From Patiria pectinifera (Eukaryota > Echinodermata > Asteroidea > Valvatida > Asterinidae), in NCBI GenBank assembly GCA_029964075.1, contig CM057135.1, positions 310,001-374,000 on the forward strand: 64,000 bases of DNA. Direction: 5' to 3'. A program made the position numbers and the translations under genes. Positions 10,266 to 20,973 of the stretch are shown here, piece after piece. The notes under the pieces are model-generated. The model was not told the origin of the DNA and did no database searches. It was given only the letters and a program-made list of their open reading frames with translations. Every line of letters begins with the position of its first letter. The first letter of the stretch is position 1.

Positions 10266-10645
10266 AGTAGTAGGGGAGGTGGGGTCACCGGATCAAAATG
10301 GAAAATCTGCGGCCAGTCTGGACACGCCGCTCTCGATTCTAAAAATAGTTGGAGGAAAAATATAGGGGAATCCCCCATGGCAAATGTTTTAGAAATCTGA
10401 CGTCAGGTTTGGGAGCAAAAAAGAAAAATGTGTGTCAAGTCAGGGCCTGTCGCTCTGGAGTTAAAAAAAATAAATCTGTCGTCGCTAAAATGAGGTGATG
10501 TCACCACCACGTGACTTTGAAAAATATGTGAGTCACCACCACGTGACCTTGAAACGTGTTGAGGCATGATAGGAATTTGGCGTAAACAACGTGACCTTGA
10601 AAAATGTGTGAGTCACCACCACGTGACCTTGAAACTCGGGGCAAA
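10266..10645 (+). repeat. A2 left terminal inverted repeat
   Basis: It matches 24908-25288 in inverse. The inner third has several copies of a CACGTGACCTTGAAA-type motif, most preceded by GTCACCAC. Differences from the right TIR are a few substitutions and an A-run length change. Confidence 0.92.
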
Positions 10646-10752
10646 CAATGTAACCTTGAAACTCCACTACAGTCAAGCTCTCATGGATTATGAAATAATT
10701 GATCGCCCTCCAAAAAAAATGAGAAAAAAAATATTATATTTTCTATAATAAA

Positions 10753-13700
10753 ATGGAGAGTAATATGTTCAGACCGACCGTCAAAGGATATTCTAAATGG
10801 AACAAAGCCACGCTGCGTGATTACGTGCAGCGATATAATATACCGCACAATGAAAATGTTTCTCTTACTCGTAAAGTCTACATCGAGGGGATAAAAAATT
10901 ATGAAAGTCAATTTAAAAACTTGAGGAAAAAGACACTACATGAGCTCAAACAGATTGTAGACGAACAAAATCTAAAATACGTACCGACGGGTTATAAAGG
11001 ACGGTTTTTGAAAAAAGATTTAATCTCGGCGATTAAAATATACAGACAACCCGAAGACTTTACAGAGTCAGCTTTTAGAGAAACGAGAAGGTTTAGAAAT
11101 TACTACAGAAACTGGGAATTAAACCCCAGACTTTATAACCATGATTTAATCAAGTTTTTTGATTCTCACAAGGAACAAATAGTCAATAAAATCAAGTCTG
11201 AATTGAGAGAGCTCAGAGGTTTAAAAGTAGAGCTTGTACTAAAAGTAAGGTATCGAAAAATCAAACCGAACGATATCATCGAAACGATCGAAGCTATTCA
11301 TTATAGCAAGCCGAAAGCCGTTTTAAATCAAAGTCAAATAAAACAGGTTTTGAGAGAAGAGATCGAAGAGCTATTTAGAAAGGATGAAAGGTATACGAAT
11401 CAAGGTTCGGGTTGGGTAGTCGATACAATACTCGCGTTATACATCAACATCAACAGATATAATCCAGCGAGAGGCAGTTCTTACATAAACCTACCCGAAC
11501 ATCTTAAAATTAAACAGGCGATGATCAACGTACAAAACAAAGACGACGAGTGTTTGAGATGGTGTTTGAGATCTGCCCTGGGGTTATACACGGACAAAGT
11601 AAAAAATCAAATAAGAAATAATCCTAAATATAAAATCAACGAAAGCAGACCGTCGATTTACACCAACGACGACGGACTCCGTTTTAAAGGCGTTGACTTT
11701 CCGACACCGGTCGATCAGATACCCAAGATAGAAAGACAAAATAATTTATCGATAAACGTATACGGTTATGAGGGTGAGATATATCCATTATACGTGTCTA
11801 AAAACTACGGGGCAAAAGAGATCGATCTGCTTTTGATTTCTAAAGGTGACAAGCATCACTATTGTTGGATAAAATATTTTACGAGGTTGATGTACGACGT
11901 TACGAAACATAAATGTAAGAAATATTTTTGTCGAAGATGTCTATGTCATTTTACCAATCAAAATAAATTAGACAGACATATCGCTGATTGTAAGGGTATA
12001 GATGCACATCCATCAAAGATTGTATTTCCGACGGGTAAACCAAAATACCAGACGAAAGAGACGTACCGATATTAGAATTTAAAAACTATAGGCACAAACA
12101 AAAAGCACCATTTGTCATCTATGCTGACTTTGAATCCATACTACAAACAACAACAACACCCACACAGACACTAACATCTAAACCTACTCACTCAGACAAA
12201 GAGACAAACACAAAAAAGATTAACGTTCACAAAGCTAGCGGTTATTCGCTAGTTGTCGTGCGATGCGACGGTAAAAATGTGTATCAAGAGACTTATAGAG
12301 GCAAAGACGCTTCAACTAGATTTATAACAACGCTGTTACAATTACAAAGCGATATTAATTGCATATTTGAAAAACCCCAACCCATGACATTTAACGAGCG
12401 AGCTAAAGACCATCACGATACAACAAACGCATGTTGGATTTGCGAGAAACCAATTTATCCCAATTACTCGAGCAACTGTCAGTGCCAGAAACCCAGAGAA
12501 CCCAAGACGATAAAACAAAAGAAAGAACATCAGTACAAAAATAGTAAGGGATTTATCGAGTCTAAATGTCTCGACTGCAAAAAGAGCATTAATAAATTTA
12601 GAAAGGTCAGAGATCACTGCCACGTCACTGGTAAATATAGGGGTGCCGCACACGCTTATTGTAACCTCAAACTACAAATTAAACCCGGTTGTACACCGAT
12701 ACCGGTCTTTTTTCACAATTTACAAAATTACGACGCGCATTTAATCATGCAGGGAATGACAGAATACGATAGCCAAACAGAAATAGAAGTGATCGCTAAA
12801 CATTCAGAAAAGTATATTTCGTTTTCGATAGGAAATCTACGATTTTTAGACTCGTTTAGTTTTATGGCATCGTCGTTGGATAAATTAGTGAAAGGTTGTC
12901 CAAAAGAGTCGTTTCATTTACTCAAAAAGCATTTTAAACATTCTGACTTGCTATTACAAAAAGGAATTTATCCCTACGAATATATGAACTCGTTTGATAA
13001 GTTTCAAGAGACCAGCCTACCACCCATCGACAAGTTTTACAGCAGACTAAAAGACGAACACATATCGCAACAAGACTACGACAGAGCTCAACGCGTGTGG
13101 AACGAGTTTAATATACAAAATCTAGGAGAATATCACGACTTGTACGTGACTACCGATACGTTATTACTTGCAGGTGTATTTGAAAACTTTAGACGAACGT
13201 GCATAAAAACTACGGGCTAGATCCAGCCAATTATTTTACCGCACCCGGATTGTCCTGGGATGCTCTATTGAAACACTCGGAAGCTAAACTCGAACTGTTG
13301 CAAGACGTCGATAAACAGTTATTTTTTGAAAAAGCAAAACGAGGAGGCATATCTAGCGTGGGTGGAATGAGACATCACAAAGCCAATAATCAATATCTTG
13401 ATGACTACGATTCAAACAAGCCCTCGAGTTATATCGCTTATTTGGATGCCAACAATCTGTACGGTTGGGCTATGAGTCAATATCTACCGTACAGTGATTT
13501 TAAATGGACTCCCTCGAAACCGTTTACCGAAGAAAGAATATTAACGCTTAAGAAAACGTCCAACACCGGCTACTTTTTTGAAGTAGATTTAGACTATCCG
13601 TACGATCTACACGCCAAGCATAACGATTATCCCCTAGCACCCGAAAATATCGTCGTACCCCAAGCGTGGATGTCTGATTATCAAAACGAGTTATTGGATA

Positions 13701-14725
13701 CCGAACCTAATAGCGACGTACAAAAATTAACGTGTACGCTTAATCCAAAACAAAAATACGTGTTGCACTACGTTACGTTGCAGTCATACCTCGATCTCGG
13801 TTTGAAACTAAAAAAGGTACATCGCGTGTTAAAATTTAAACAATCGCCTTGGATGAAATCTTACATCGATAAAAACACGCAACTCCGAACAAAAGCAACC
13901 TCTGATTTTGAGAAAGACTTTTTTAAACTGATGAATAACAGCGTGTTTGGTAAGACGATGGAAAACGTTAGAAATCGAATAGACGGTTACCTACTGAGAG
14001 ACAATAACGAGAGCGATAAAAAAAAAATACCAAAAATTAATTCAAAAACCGAGCTATAAAACAACAACGCCGTTTCCAGAATGTGACTTGTCGTTTGTCG
14101 AAACATATAAAACGACAACCGTGTTAAACAAGCCCATTTACTGCGGAGTGAGTATCTTGGATCTCTCAAAGACTCTGATGTACGATTTTTATTACAACCG
14201 ATTGAAAGACAAATACGGAGATAAAATCAGGTTGATGTATACGGATACGGACAGTCTGTTGATTGTCGTTTACACGGATGACATATACAAAGACATGCGA
14301 TCTCACGGGCAATACTATGACTTTTCGAATTACAATCTGGATCACGAATTATACGACCCAACCAATAAGAAAGTGATCGGCAAATTTAAAGACGAGTTTG
14401 GAGGTAAGGTCATTCAAGAAGCCGTTTGCGTAAGACCCAAGATGTACTCGATTTCAGCAGATGACAACAACATCACTCTTAAAAAGGCCAAGGGGGTCAC
14501 AAAATCGGTCACTGACAAAAATTAAAACACCGACACTACTACGACTGCATCTTTAAAAATAAATCTAAAACAAAAACGATGACTCAAATTCGATCGGAAA
14601 AACACATCCTTTACACCGTATCTCAAAATAAACTATCGTTGAGTCCGTTGGACACAAAGAGGTACATTTTACCGGATGGAATACACACGCTCGCTTATGG
14701 TCACCGTAATCTAGATATTAATTAG
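10753..14725 (+). pseudogene. polB: Protein-primed family B DNA polymerase (A2)
   Basis: About 1320 codons run in four frame changes. Domain order: N-terminal unique region (10753-11900); C2H2-like Cys/His cluster (CRRCLCHFTNQNKLDRHIADC region, 11930-11990); exonuclease motif with YADFES near 12120; endonuclease VII/HNH-like Cys/His region (VRDHCHVTGKYRGAAHAYCN, about 12608-12665); further exonuclease motifs; polymerase motif A (LDANNLYGWAMS, near 13445); motif B (MNNSVFGKTMENVRNR, near 13935); motif C (YTDTDS, near 14240). Frame changes fall near 12060, 13205, 14030 and 14522; the last three lie in runs of A. ATG 10753 follows an AATAAA-rich leader. This is the Polinton replication enzyme and all catalytic motifs are visible. 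Whether the breaks are real or sequencing indels is open. Confidence 0.9.
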
Positions 14726-14837
14726 GCGGTAATTGCGTGTCCTCGGGTACGACTTGAAGCTCTTGTCTCACAAAACTCCTTTTGGGCCGTCTTGCAGGTA
14801 ATAAAGAGTAGGACCCGTCGTGACTTTTTACCTTCAA
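14726..14837. other. Convergent interval between PolB and integrase
   Basis: A short non-coding interval separates the converging PolB and integrase genes. An AATAAA-like motif (TAATAAAG near 14800) is present on the plus strand. Confidence 0.4.
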
Positions 14838-15717
14838 TCATTTTAAATTGACTCGTTCTTTTTCCACGTTGAAGATGTCTACGCTCCGAATGGGATCCGT
14901 GGCTCTTCTAGCAGTACCACCCTCTTGCTCGCCCGGGTAATATAAATATCTAACCATAGCGTCTTGCGGTAATTGTTGCTCTTTTGTTTTAACGGGGTTA
15001 GCCGGCGATTGCCGGACCTGTTTTAGTTTAACCGCCTCTGACGGCGCTTTAGCTATTAATCTTGTCGTTTCATCGTTTATAGCTTTGATCACGCTGGGTA
15101 ATTGCTCGACCCATTGCGTGTTTCTACTCTCGGGATTTAACATTTCTTGAGCGTACTGATGACCAAACAGTCTCTCGGCTAGCGTTCGATTAAATCTTTC
15201 TACGATACCCTGCGATCGGTGGTTTCCGGGTTCGCCTACGATAATCTCGACGTTTTTTTAAGGCCATCCATTTTTTAAATGCTCCTTTAAATTCGGTACC
15301 GGCGTCTACTCTCAACGTTTTAGGGTAACTCAAAGGCGACCTCGCGTAAATCTTGACGATAGCATCTCGCGTGGAATCTGCCGTTTTAGAAACCAAAGGT
15401 TCTGCTTCGTGGTATCGACTCGCAACATCGACAACCGTCAAAGCGTATTTATAAGTCTTGCGTTTTACTTTATCCCAGGGTAGGTATAGCACATCCATTT
15501 GGTGAAAGTCGTTTGGTGTTTCAAACTCTCGCGAAGTACTCGTAGGCCTGGGTACATACGCAGGACCCGGTAGATAAATTTGCCAGATCGCTTGTTTTTT
15601 AAGCCAATCTCTGATTACCTTTTTATCGATTTTTGTTTTATCGTGTAAATGGTCGACGGCACTATCACCTCTCCAATAACCGCTCGGGCTATAATACAGT
15701 TTAGATAATGTTTGCAT
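14838..15717 (-). pseudogene. int: Polinton integrase (A2), one frameshift
   Basis: ATG at 15717. The rve catalytic core shows the first Asp in QMDVLYLP, the second in RVDAGTEF and the Glu region further on, giving the DDE triad of retroviral-type integrases. The frame breaks in a T-run (A-run on the coding strand) near 15256; A3 has one base fewer there (near 60776). The C-terminal part runs to 14838. The enzyme would insert the element and create the 5-bp duplication seen here. It diverges from the 15749 gene across a 31-bp promoter interval. Confidence 0.87.
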
Positions 15718-15748
15718 ATTATTTAATATAAAAGACGTTTATAATAAT
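15718..15748. promoter_or_regulatory. Divergent promoter, integrase / small membrane protein
   Basis: The 31 bases between the two start codons contain TTTAATATAAAAGAC followed by TTTATAA. The same core lies between the other divergent pair (22371-22411), and in A1 at 399-426 and 50580-50605. Start codons are so close that leaders must be very short. Confidence 0.6.
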
Positions 15749-16169
15749 ATGGCTAGTGTTGCTATGATGTTAGGAGGCGCGATCGTCAACGCCTTAGCTT
15801 TTACGGGTTCAAACTTTTTATTTTCAAATCTGTGACGAGGACGAGGAGCGTAAGAGACACGATTTAGCGATAGAACAACTCTCAGCCGCCAAAGATAAGT
15901 GGCAACGAGAACGAACGAAATATCAAGATTTTCTAAACTAACGTATCAGAAAACAAAATGCTTCTAAAGAAACATTTTCTAACGTAGACCGAGCGTTGCG
16001 TTACTACAACGAGGTGAGTGGACACTCTACCGAACTACCCGTAGGACTGCAACACGAACCCAAACTCGAAGATTTTTACGAGCCTAGCGACCAACAAATA
16101 GAAAAAGAACTGGTGTTTATCGCGGGAGGAACGCTATTGGTGGGCTTCTTGGCTTACAGATACCTTTAA
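15749..16169 (+). pseudogene. Small two-TM/coiled-coil protein (A2)
   Basis: ATG 15749 opens a hydrophobic N-terminal segment (GGAIVNALAFTGSN). A charged, probably helical middle and a C-terminal hydrophobic segment ending at the TAA 16167-16169 follow. The frame is broken near 15830 and by a stop near 15940, so about 135 residues are read in two frames. All three family A copies keep this gene between integrase and capsid. I recall similar small proteins at other invertebrate Maverick-like loci. Function is unknown. Confidence 0.65.
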
Positions 16170-16191
16170 ATTTAAAACTCGTATAAATAAA

Positions 16192-17460
16192 ATGAATGCG
16201 TATGGAAAAAAGCTCAATCCCAGCAGGCTATTAAAAATACCCAGATCTATCAAGGGTGAGAGAAAAGAGGTGGTCATTACCCACAATCCCAGTAGTATAT
16301 CGGCGGGGCAAACGCTGAGGGTCAAGTTTCCTCAATTGGGTGTAGACGACGTGATCGTACCCGGCACTTGTAAACTAGCTTTTAATTTAGAACTCGAAGG
16401 TGGAAGCGACAACAATAGAACCATTTTTGGTAATTTAGCCAGAAATTTAGTCAGCGAAATCAGGGTCAGGCTTCAAGGTCACGAAATTGTGAGTTATCGT
16501 CACGCCGACGTGTATCACAACTTTAAAGACAATTGGATCAACAGCTCGACGACTCGAAACATGGCGTACTCGGGCATAGAAACAGAAACCGTGTCTAAAC
16601 TAACAACTGGGGCTGAAGATGCTAACGCGAGCGCCAACAACGGTAAGGATCAAGCTATCGCCGATGCCTATGGTAACAGATATTGTATTCCCCTAGACAT
16701 TGACATACTGACTTCACATCACCCTTTTTACCCCAGCGGTTTAAAACAACCTCTGACGTACGAGATAAAGTTTAACGATCACGAAAAAGTAGTCAACAGT
16801 TCAGATACGGCGGCGATGTATTCTATCTCAGACTTGTCTCTCGAATACGAAGTGGTGACCAACAGAGACCTAGCTATCACCATCAGGAATAAACACAAGG
16901 GGTTAATGCAATATCTGTTTGATAAAATCCACTTGCTAGAAGTTAGATCCGTCAACAAATCGGACACGCTTTGGAACGTCAGCGTTAATCAACCCATCAG
17001 GAGTCTCAAGGGTATTTTGTTTTTGTTTAAAGATCCCGCTGTCAAAAATCCGCAGCGATTTTACAATCCAAAAATAACCAAAACATCGGTGACCGTAGAA
17101 GGTAAACCCAATCAACTCTACAGTCAAGGCATGTTTCAGTATCAACACTGGAATGAAATCAACAAGTTCTTTGGAGACAGCGATACCGAAAGCGGGCGCG
17201 GAGTAGCTAAAGACTTAAATTTGACGGGTTTTGACCTCGGAGACTACCTAAAAGACAAATACGGTCTGTGGCTCGATTTTAGAAGTAACGACGACAATTC
17301 CGCTCACGGATCCGGTAGGAAACTCGGAGACGGAGGAGGCATCAACATTCAATTTAACAGAGAAGCCGAAGGTCAAGGTGACCTCACGATGTACGTATTT
17401 TTAGTCATGGATGCTCAATTGAACTTGGAAGACGGAAATTTTAAATCTCTGTTAAGTTAA
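16192..17460 (+). CDS. Major capsid protein, hexon-like (A2)
   Basis: An intact 422-codon frame with an AAATAAAATG context. Length, position before the packaging ATPase, and repeated beta-rich segments fit the double-jelly-roll major capsid proteins of Polintons/adintoviruses. Characteristic stretches include HHPFYPSGLKQPLTYEIKF, RNKHKGLMQYLFDKIH and FYNPKITKTSVTVEGKPNQL. There is no transmembrane segment. It is the longest intact gene of A2. Its stop is followed one base later by the ATPase ATG, implying co-transcription. The jelly-roll assignment is by family resemblance; a structure prediction would confirm it. Confidence 0.75.
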   Translation: MNAYGKKLNPSRLLKIPRSIKGERKEVVITHNPSSISAGQTLRVKFPQLGVDDVIVPGTCKLAFNLELEGGSDNNRTIFGNLARNLVSEIRVRLQGHEIVSYRHADVYHNFKDNWINSSTTRNMAYSGIETETVSKLTTGAEDANASANNGKDQAIADAYGNRYCIPLDIDILTSHHPFYPSGLKQPLTYEIKFNDHEKVVNSSDTAAMYSISDLSLEYEVVTNRDLAITIRNKHKGLMQYLFDKIHLLEVRSVNKSDTLWNVSVNQPIRSLKGILFLFKDPAVKNPQRFYNPKITKTSVTVEGKPNQLYSQGMFQYQHWNEINKFFGDSDTESGRGVAKDLNLTGFDLGDYLKDKYGLWLDFRSNDDNSAHGSGRKLGDGGGINIQFNREAEGQGDLTMYVFLVMDAQLNLEDGNFKSLLS

Positions 17461-17461
17461 A

Positions 17462-18067
17462 ATGACACAACCGCATTGCGCTTTAATCGTCGGCAAAACA
17501 AATTCGGGCAAAACCAAATGGATTTTGGATCTGTTAGAGTCAGACTATAAAAATACATTTGAAGCGATAATCATCATTTGCCCTACCATATTTAAAAACA
17601 AAACGTACATCGAAAGAAAGTGGATTCAAGCAGATCCCGAGGTATACCTCTGCGATCCGGAATTGTACAAGATGACGCTCAACGAAGCGATCGATTTTTA
17701 CAGGAAAATATTTGAAGGTGTTGCCACGTTGTTTATCGTGGACGATTGCTCTTCGGATCAAGAGATTAAATATCGTAAAAAGACGTGCGCGCTAAGCAAG
17801 ATGGCATTTAGCGGAAGACACGTAAATCACAGCTGTTGGTTACTGACCTAAAAGTACAACAGCGTTTTAAAAGATTATAGAGAAAACACGGCTTGGTTGG
17901 CATTATTTTACTGCAAAGATAAAACATCGTTTGATCAAGCGTTAGACGAAAACGACGTCGTACCCATTGAACAACGAGATTATATAAAACGACGTTTGAG
18001 AGATGTGAAATATAGTAAATTGGTCGTATACACCGAACCTCCAGTTAGTTACGAGCTACTTGAGTAG
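17462..18067 (+). pseudogene. A32-type genome-packaging ATPase (A2), one nonsense codon
   Basis: ATG 17462. Walker A GKTNSGKTK is near residue 12 and Walker B (TLFIVDD) near residue 95. A TAA at 17849-17851 stands where A1 has Gln, splitting the frame after about 129 codons; the rest stays open to the TAG at 18065-18067 (about 201 codons in all). It belongs to the FtsK/HerA-like ATPases that pump genomes into capsids in Polintons and large DNA viruses. It is tightly coupled to the capsid gene. Confidence 0.88.
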
Positions 18068-18082
18068 ATTAATAACCTAACT

Positions 18083-18214
18083 GCTTAACTAAATTAAGCT
18101 AGGTGCTTAACTAAATTAAGCTAGGTGCTTAACTAAATTAAGCTAGGTGCTTAACTAAATTAAGCTAGGTGCTTAACTAAATTAAGCTAGGTGCTCAAGT
18201 TAAATTACCTAGCT
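18083..18214. repeat. 22-bp palindrome-containing tandem repeats (A2)
   Basis: Five to six copies of GCTTAACTAAATTAAGCTAG plus GT. Each unit contains the inverted repeat GCTTAA/TTAAGC around CTAAA. It lies directly after the ATPase stop. A1 has a diverged array in the same place. It is non-coding. Hairpin potential and position suggest a transcription-end or replication signal. Confidence 0.8.
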
Positions 18215-18343
18215 GCTTAACTAATAGGACCTAGGTGAGTAGCAACCTATTCAACAAACTACACGTGTATTACAATTTGTTAATCAACAAAAATCAGCAA
18301 CCTATTCAACAAACGTCAACAAAACACATTTTGTTGTAAGTAA

Positions 18344-18508
18344 ATGATAGCAATATTTGAGTATTTGCAGTTTTTGGCTATTATCATCATATCGCTTAAT
18401 TTATCGTTTTACACCTACGAATACCTTTGCTTTTGTAACAAAGTTGCAAAAGCTACAACAAAATTAAATTCGTTTCTAATTAAATGGAGGACCTCAAACT
18501 TACTTTAA
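18344..18508 (+). CDS. Small single-TM protein (A2)
   Basis: 54 codons with a GTAAATG start context. A hydrophobic helix occupies about residues 3-22, then a Tyr/Cys-containing patch and a basic tail. It overlaps the start of the next gene by 25 bases in another frame. The A1 homologue (2792-2956) keeps the same length. Function is unknown. Confidence 0.65.
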   Translation: MIAIFEYLQFLAIIIISLNLSFYTYEYLCFCNKVAKATTKLNSFLIKWRTSNLL

Positions 18509-19062
18509 CGAACGAACAAGATCACAACGCAGAACATAAAGATCGTTTGTGCGGTGTCGTAGCAGCCGGAAACTCTAAAAAGTACTTGGGAAAGGAATAC
18601 ACCGTTAAACATATCGAAGCTCTTGACAGTGAAGAACTCGACAAGCTGTATCATCTGTACGAAACTAAATTTGGAAATGAAATTGTTCAAACTGTTGGTA
18701 AATACACTTTAAGTCTATTTTCGAGAGTGTTAGCTGTGGTTACACCCGTACAAGTTTTAGGATAAACCGTCACTATAGATTCTGAAGAAGAACTCACCAA
18801 CGACTTGAGTTCTGATCCAATTATAAGCGCGAGTATGGCTGGTATGTTGAGCGACGTTTGTTACAAGTACGGAACTTTTATATCACCCCTAGTTGCTACG
18901 ATTATCACAACAAAACATTTGAAATTTAATAAACCTAATATAATAAATGGAAGATCAGAAAGCAGCGACAGCAACGCCTGCAGCTCAACCAGCAGAGACA
19001 GAGACGCCCCAACCGATAAAAACAACGTCGTCACCGACGGTAACGAGAGTGACCAAGACTAA
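18484..19062 (+). pseudogene. Conserved unknown Polinton protein (A2), one nonsense codon
   Basis: One frame of about 193 codons runs from ATG 18484 (TTAAATG context) to the TAA at 19060-19062, interrupted by a TAA at 18763-18765. At the corresponding place A1 reads through. The N-terminal part (LCGVVAAGNSKKYLGKEYTV) is helical and charged; hydrophobic stretches lie in the middle. The last 116 bases overlap the next gene in another frame. A1 carries the same gene, split by Polinton B. Function is unknown. Confidence 0.7.
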
Positions 19063-19330
19063 AAATCCTAAACGAATACAGCAGGGTAAAGCTTTAGCCG
19101 AGCACAATAGACAGATGAAATTAAAATTGGCAAAAATGAACGTAACATCAGACGAAGCTACGAGCTCACCAGACTACAACTCTTGGGTGATGTGGGGGGC
19201 TGTAGCGTCTACAATAGGAGTTGGGTTGCTGGTACTAAAAAGTAAGGCAACTGCGCCGGTAGTACACCCAGTGCCGGTAGTCACGCAACCCACTACACCC
19301 AGCGCCCCCAAAACGCTAGACATGGAATAA
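18947..19330 (+). CDS. Single-TM protein with basic N-terminal domain (A2)
   Basis: 127 codons with an AATAAATG start. A Thr/Pro/Ala-rich N-terminus is followed by a Lys-rich region (RVTKTKNPKRIQQGKALAEH), one transmembrane segment (about residues 84-102, SWVMWGAVASTIGVGLLVL) and a Pro/Val-rich tail. It starts inside the preceding gene, so 18947-19062 is read in two frames. The A1 copy (48296-48640) has a stop and a deletion at the membrane segment. Function is unknown; a membrane-anchored DNA-binding virion protein is one possibility. Confidence 0.7.
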   Translation: MEDQKAATATPAAQPAETETPQPIKTTSSPTVTRVTKTKNPKRIQQGKALAEHNRQMKLKLAKMNVTSDEATSSPDYNSWVMWGAVASTIGVGLLVLKSKATAPVVHPVPVVTQPTTPSAPKTLDME

Positions 19331-19363
19331 ACCAGCAATTTAAAAATTGTTATATTAAAAACG

Positions 19364-19606
19364 ATGAGTAACTTTGACACCAACGGAATAGCAAATACGA
19401 TTTATCACGGAGCCGTCATATCGGGTCTTTCGATGGGATACGCCATGGTAGGAGCTAAACTACTCAAAATGAAAGCGCCGGATTTAAACAAACTAAGCGT
19501 AGAAGATGCGGCTAAATTGACGGGCATTATAAGTGGAGCTCTGGCCACGCAAAATTGGTTGGTGACCCAGGGTATACTACCGGGCAGTATAATGAAAACG
19601 GCATAA
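19364..19606 (+). CDS. 80-aa hydrophobic protein (A2)
   Basis: An intact small gene. Two weakly hydrophobic helices (about residues 12-34 and 50-66, motifs GAVISGLSMGYAMVG and TGIISGALATQNWLV) flank a charged centre. The A1 copy at 48673-48915 is also intact with only a few substitutions, although its neighbours are decayed. Function is unknown; a small membrane or capsid-associated protein is likely. Confidence 0.7.
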   Translation: MSNFDTNGIANTIYHGAVISGLSMGYAMVGAKLLKMKAPDLNKLSVEDAAKLTGIISGALATQNWLVTQGILPGSIMKTA

Positions 19607-19628
19607 TTTAAATAGGTTTATTAAATAA

Positions 19629-20882
19629 ATGGCTGAGGGAGGATTTGACTTTGACCCCGTTGATGATTACGATTACGATGACAACGATGATGTAGCAGAG
19701 ACCAATCTGGACGACAACTTTGATACTCCTGCACCACCCATCCTCACTACCGACATAGATGACGTTTAAGATCAAGGAAGAAGCATGCTCACTAATGGGC
19801 GCGTTGATGAGTTTTACGATACTTATAACATATACAATAAACCAATATCTCCGAGATACGAAAAATTTATTCTCAACACAGAAGGTTTATTTTATGACAC
19901 TGGTAAAGGCTTACTAAGGTTAACGGATCAAAGAAAACCAGACAGATTCTTGACTCTGAGGACTATAGAGTTAAATGTAAGAAAGATGGGTTTAAACGGT
20001 AGAGATTTTATTAGAAACAAATTAGGCTTTACGCATTACGAACGTAAGACACTCAGTGACGATCAAGGTCAACAACTGCAATCGATACAACCCGAGAGTA
20101 TCCCCATGACAGAACTACCCAGAGTCATCGATGAGGTAATCGAGATTATAGACGATTTAGAACAAGACACCGGCGCTCAAACAGAAGGATTGAATTACAG
20201 AGAACTCCAGGGTTTAGACAAAACTCTTCAGACGTTAAGAGGTAACCTAGAACTTAATTTATCGCGTCTCACAGAACTAGACCGAGAGATTGCAGCCACG
20301 AGACAAGAACTCGACGAATCTCACAGCGAAGAGGGTCGACGAGAGTTAAATGATAAATTGAGCGACTTGAACGTTGAAAGATCCGCCAGATTAGAAGCCG
20401 CAAAAGCCAACAAACGAGGGCTCAAAAGTCAGATCGCTAGAATCAAAGAAACGATTAATAAAATATTAGGCGACGACACGACTCTGGCGGAAAAGATCAG
20501 AACTCTGTTTAGAGAACAAGGTGTGACCGTAGTGAGTATTTTAGCCGCTTTGAGTTTAGCCATCAGCACGATAGTGAGTAGCATCGTCGCTAGCGTGAGA
20601 GGTGCAGGTGCCCCACCCGCGCCAACACCAGCACCAACACCAACACCAACACCAAAAGGCGGTATCAAAGAGTGGATTTCAAAACAACTCGCTAATTTTG
20701 CATCTGCTCTTCAAAAACTCGGAGTGAGCGCGTTGGGTGCTCTGCCGGGTATCATAGGCAGCGTACTCAGTTGGATATTTAACGCGCTGAGTAAGTCCGT
20801 ATCGTGGTTGGCCGAACACGTGTGGGCTTTGTTTTTGGGTGTGGGAGCCTTGGTGTTTGCGTACCTGCAAAAACGATGGTAG
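19629..20882 (+). pseudogene. Coiled-coil, C-terminal membrane protein (A2), one nonsense codon
   Basis: One frame of about 417 codons from ATG 19629 (AATAAATG) to 20882. A TAA at 19767-19769 interrupts it, where A1 reads Leu. Layout: strongly acidic N-terminus (MAEGGFDFDPVDDYDYDD), globular part, a long Glu/Arg-rich coiled coil (about residues 190-275), hydrophobic segments, a PTPAP repeat, and two or more C-terminal membrane-like segments. The architecture suggests a virion-membrane or tail/spike-like protein, but no homologue of known function is recognised. It converges on the minus-strand gene ending at 20974, with a terminator-like hairpin between. Confidence 0.7.
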
Positions 20883-20916
20883 CTATAGTTGTAATCAAGT
20901 TTAAACAAAAAAATAA

Positions 20917-20958
20917 AAGCCTTACCAGCGCAAAGTTGGTAAGGCTTATTTTTTTTTG
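20917..20958. terminator. Bidirectional terminator-like hairpin between convergent genes
   Basis: An 11-bp perfect stem (AAGCCTTACCA, 20917-20927, with 20937-20947) and 9-base loop are flanked by an A-run on one side and a T-run on the other. It looks like an intrinsic terminator for both directions, in the 91-bp gap between converging genes ending at 20882 and 20974. This is unusual for polymerase II genes. Confidence 0.6.
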
Positions 20959-20973
20959 TGATTAGAGTGTGAC

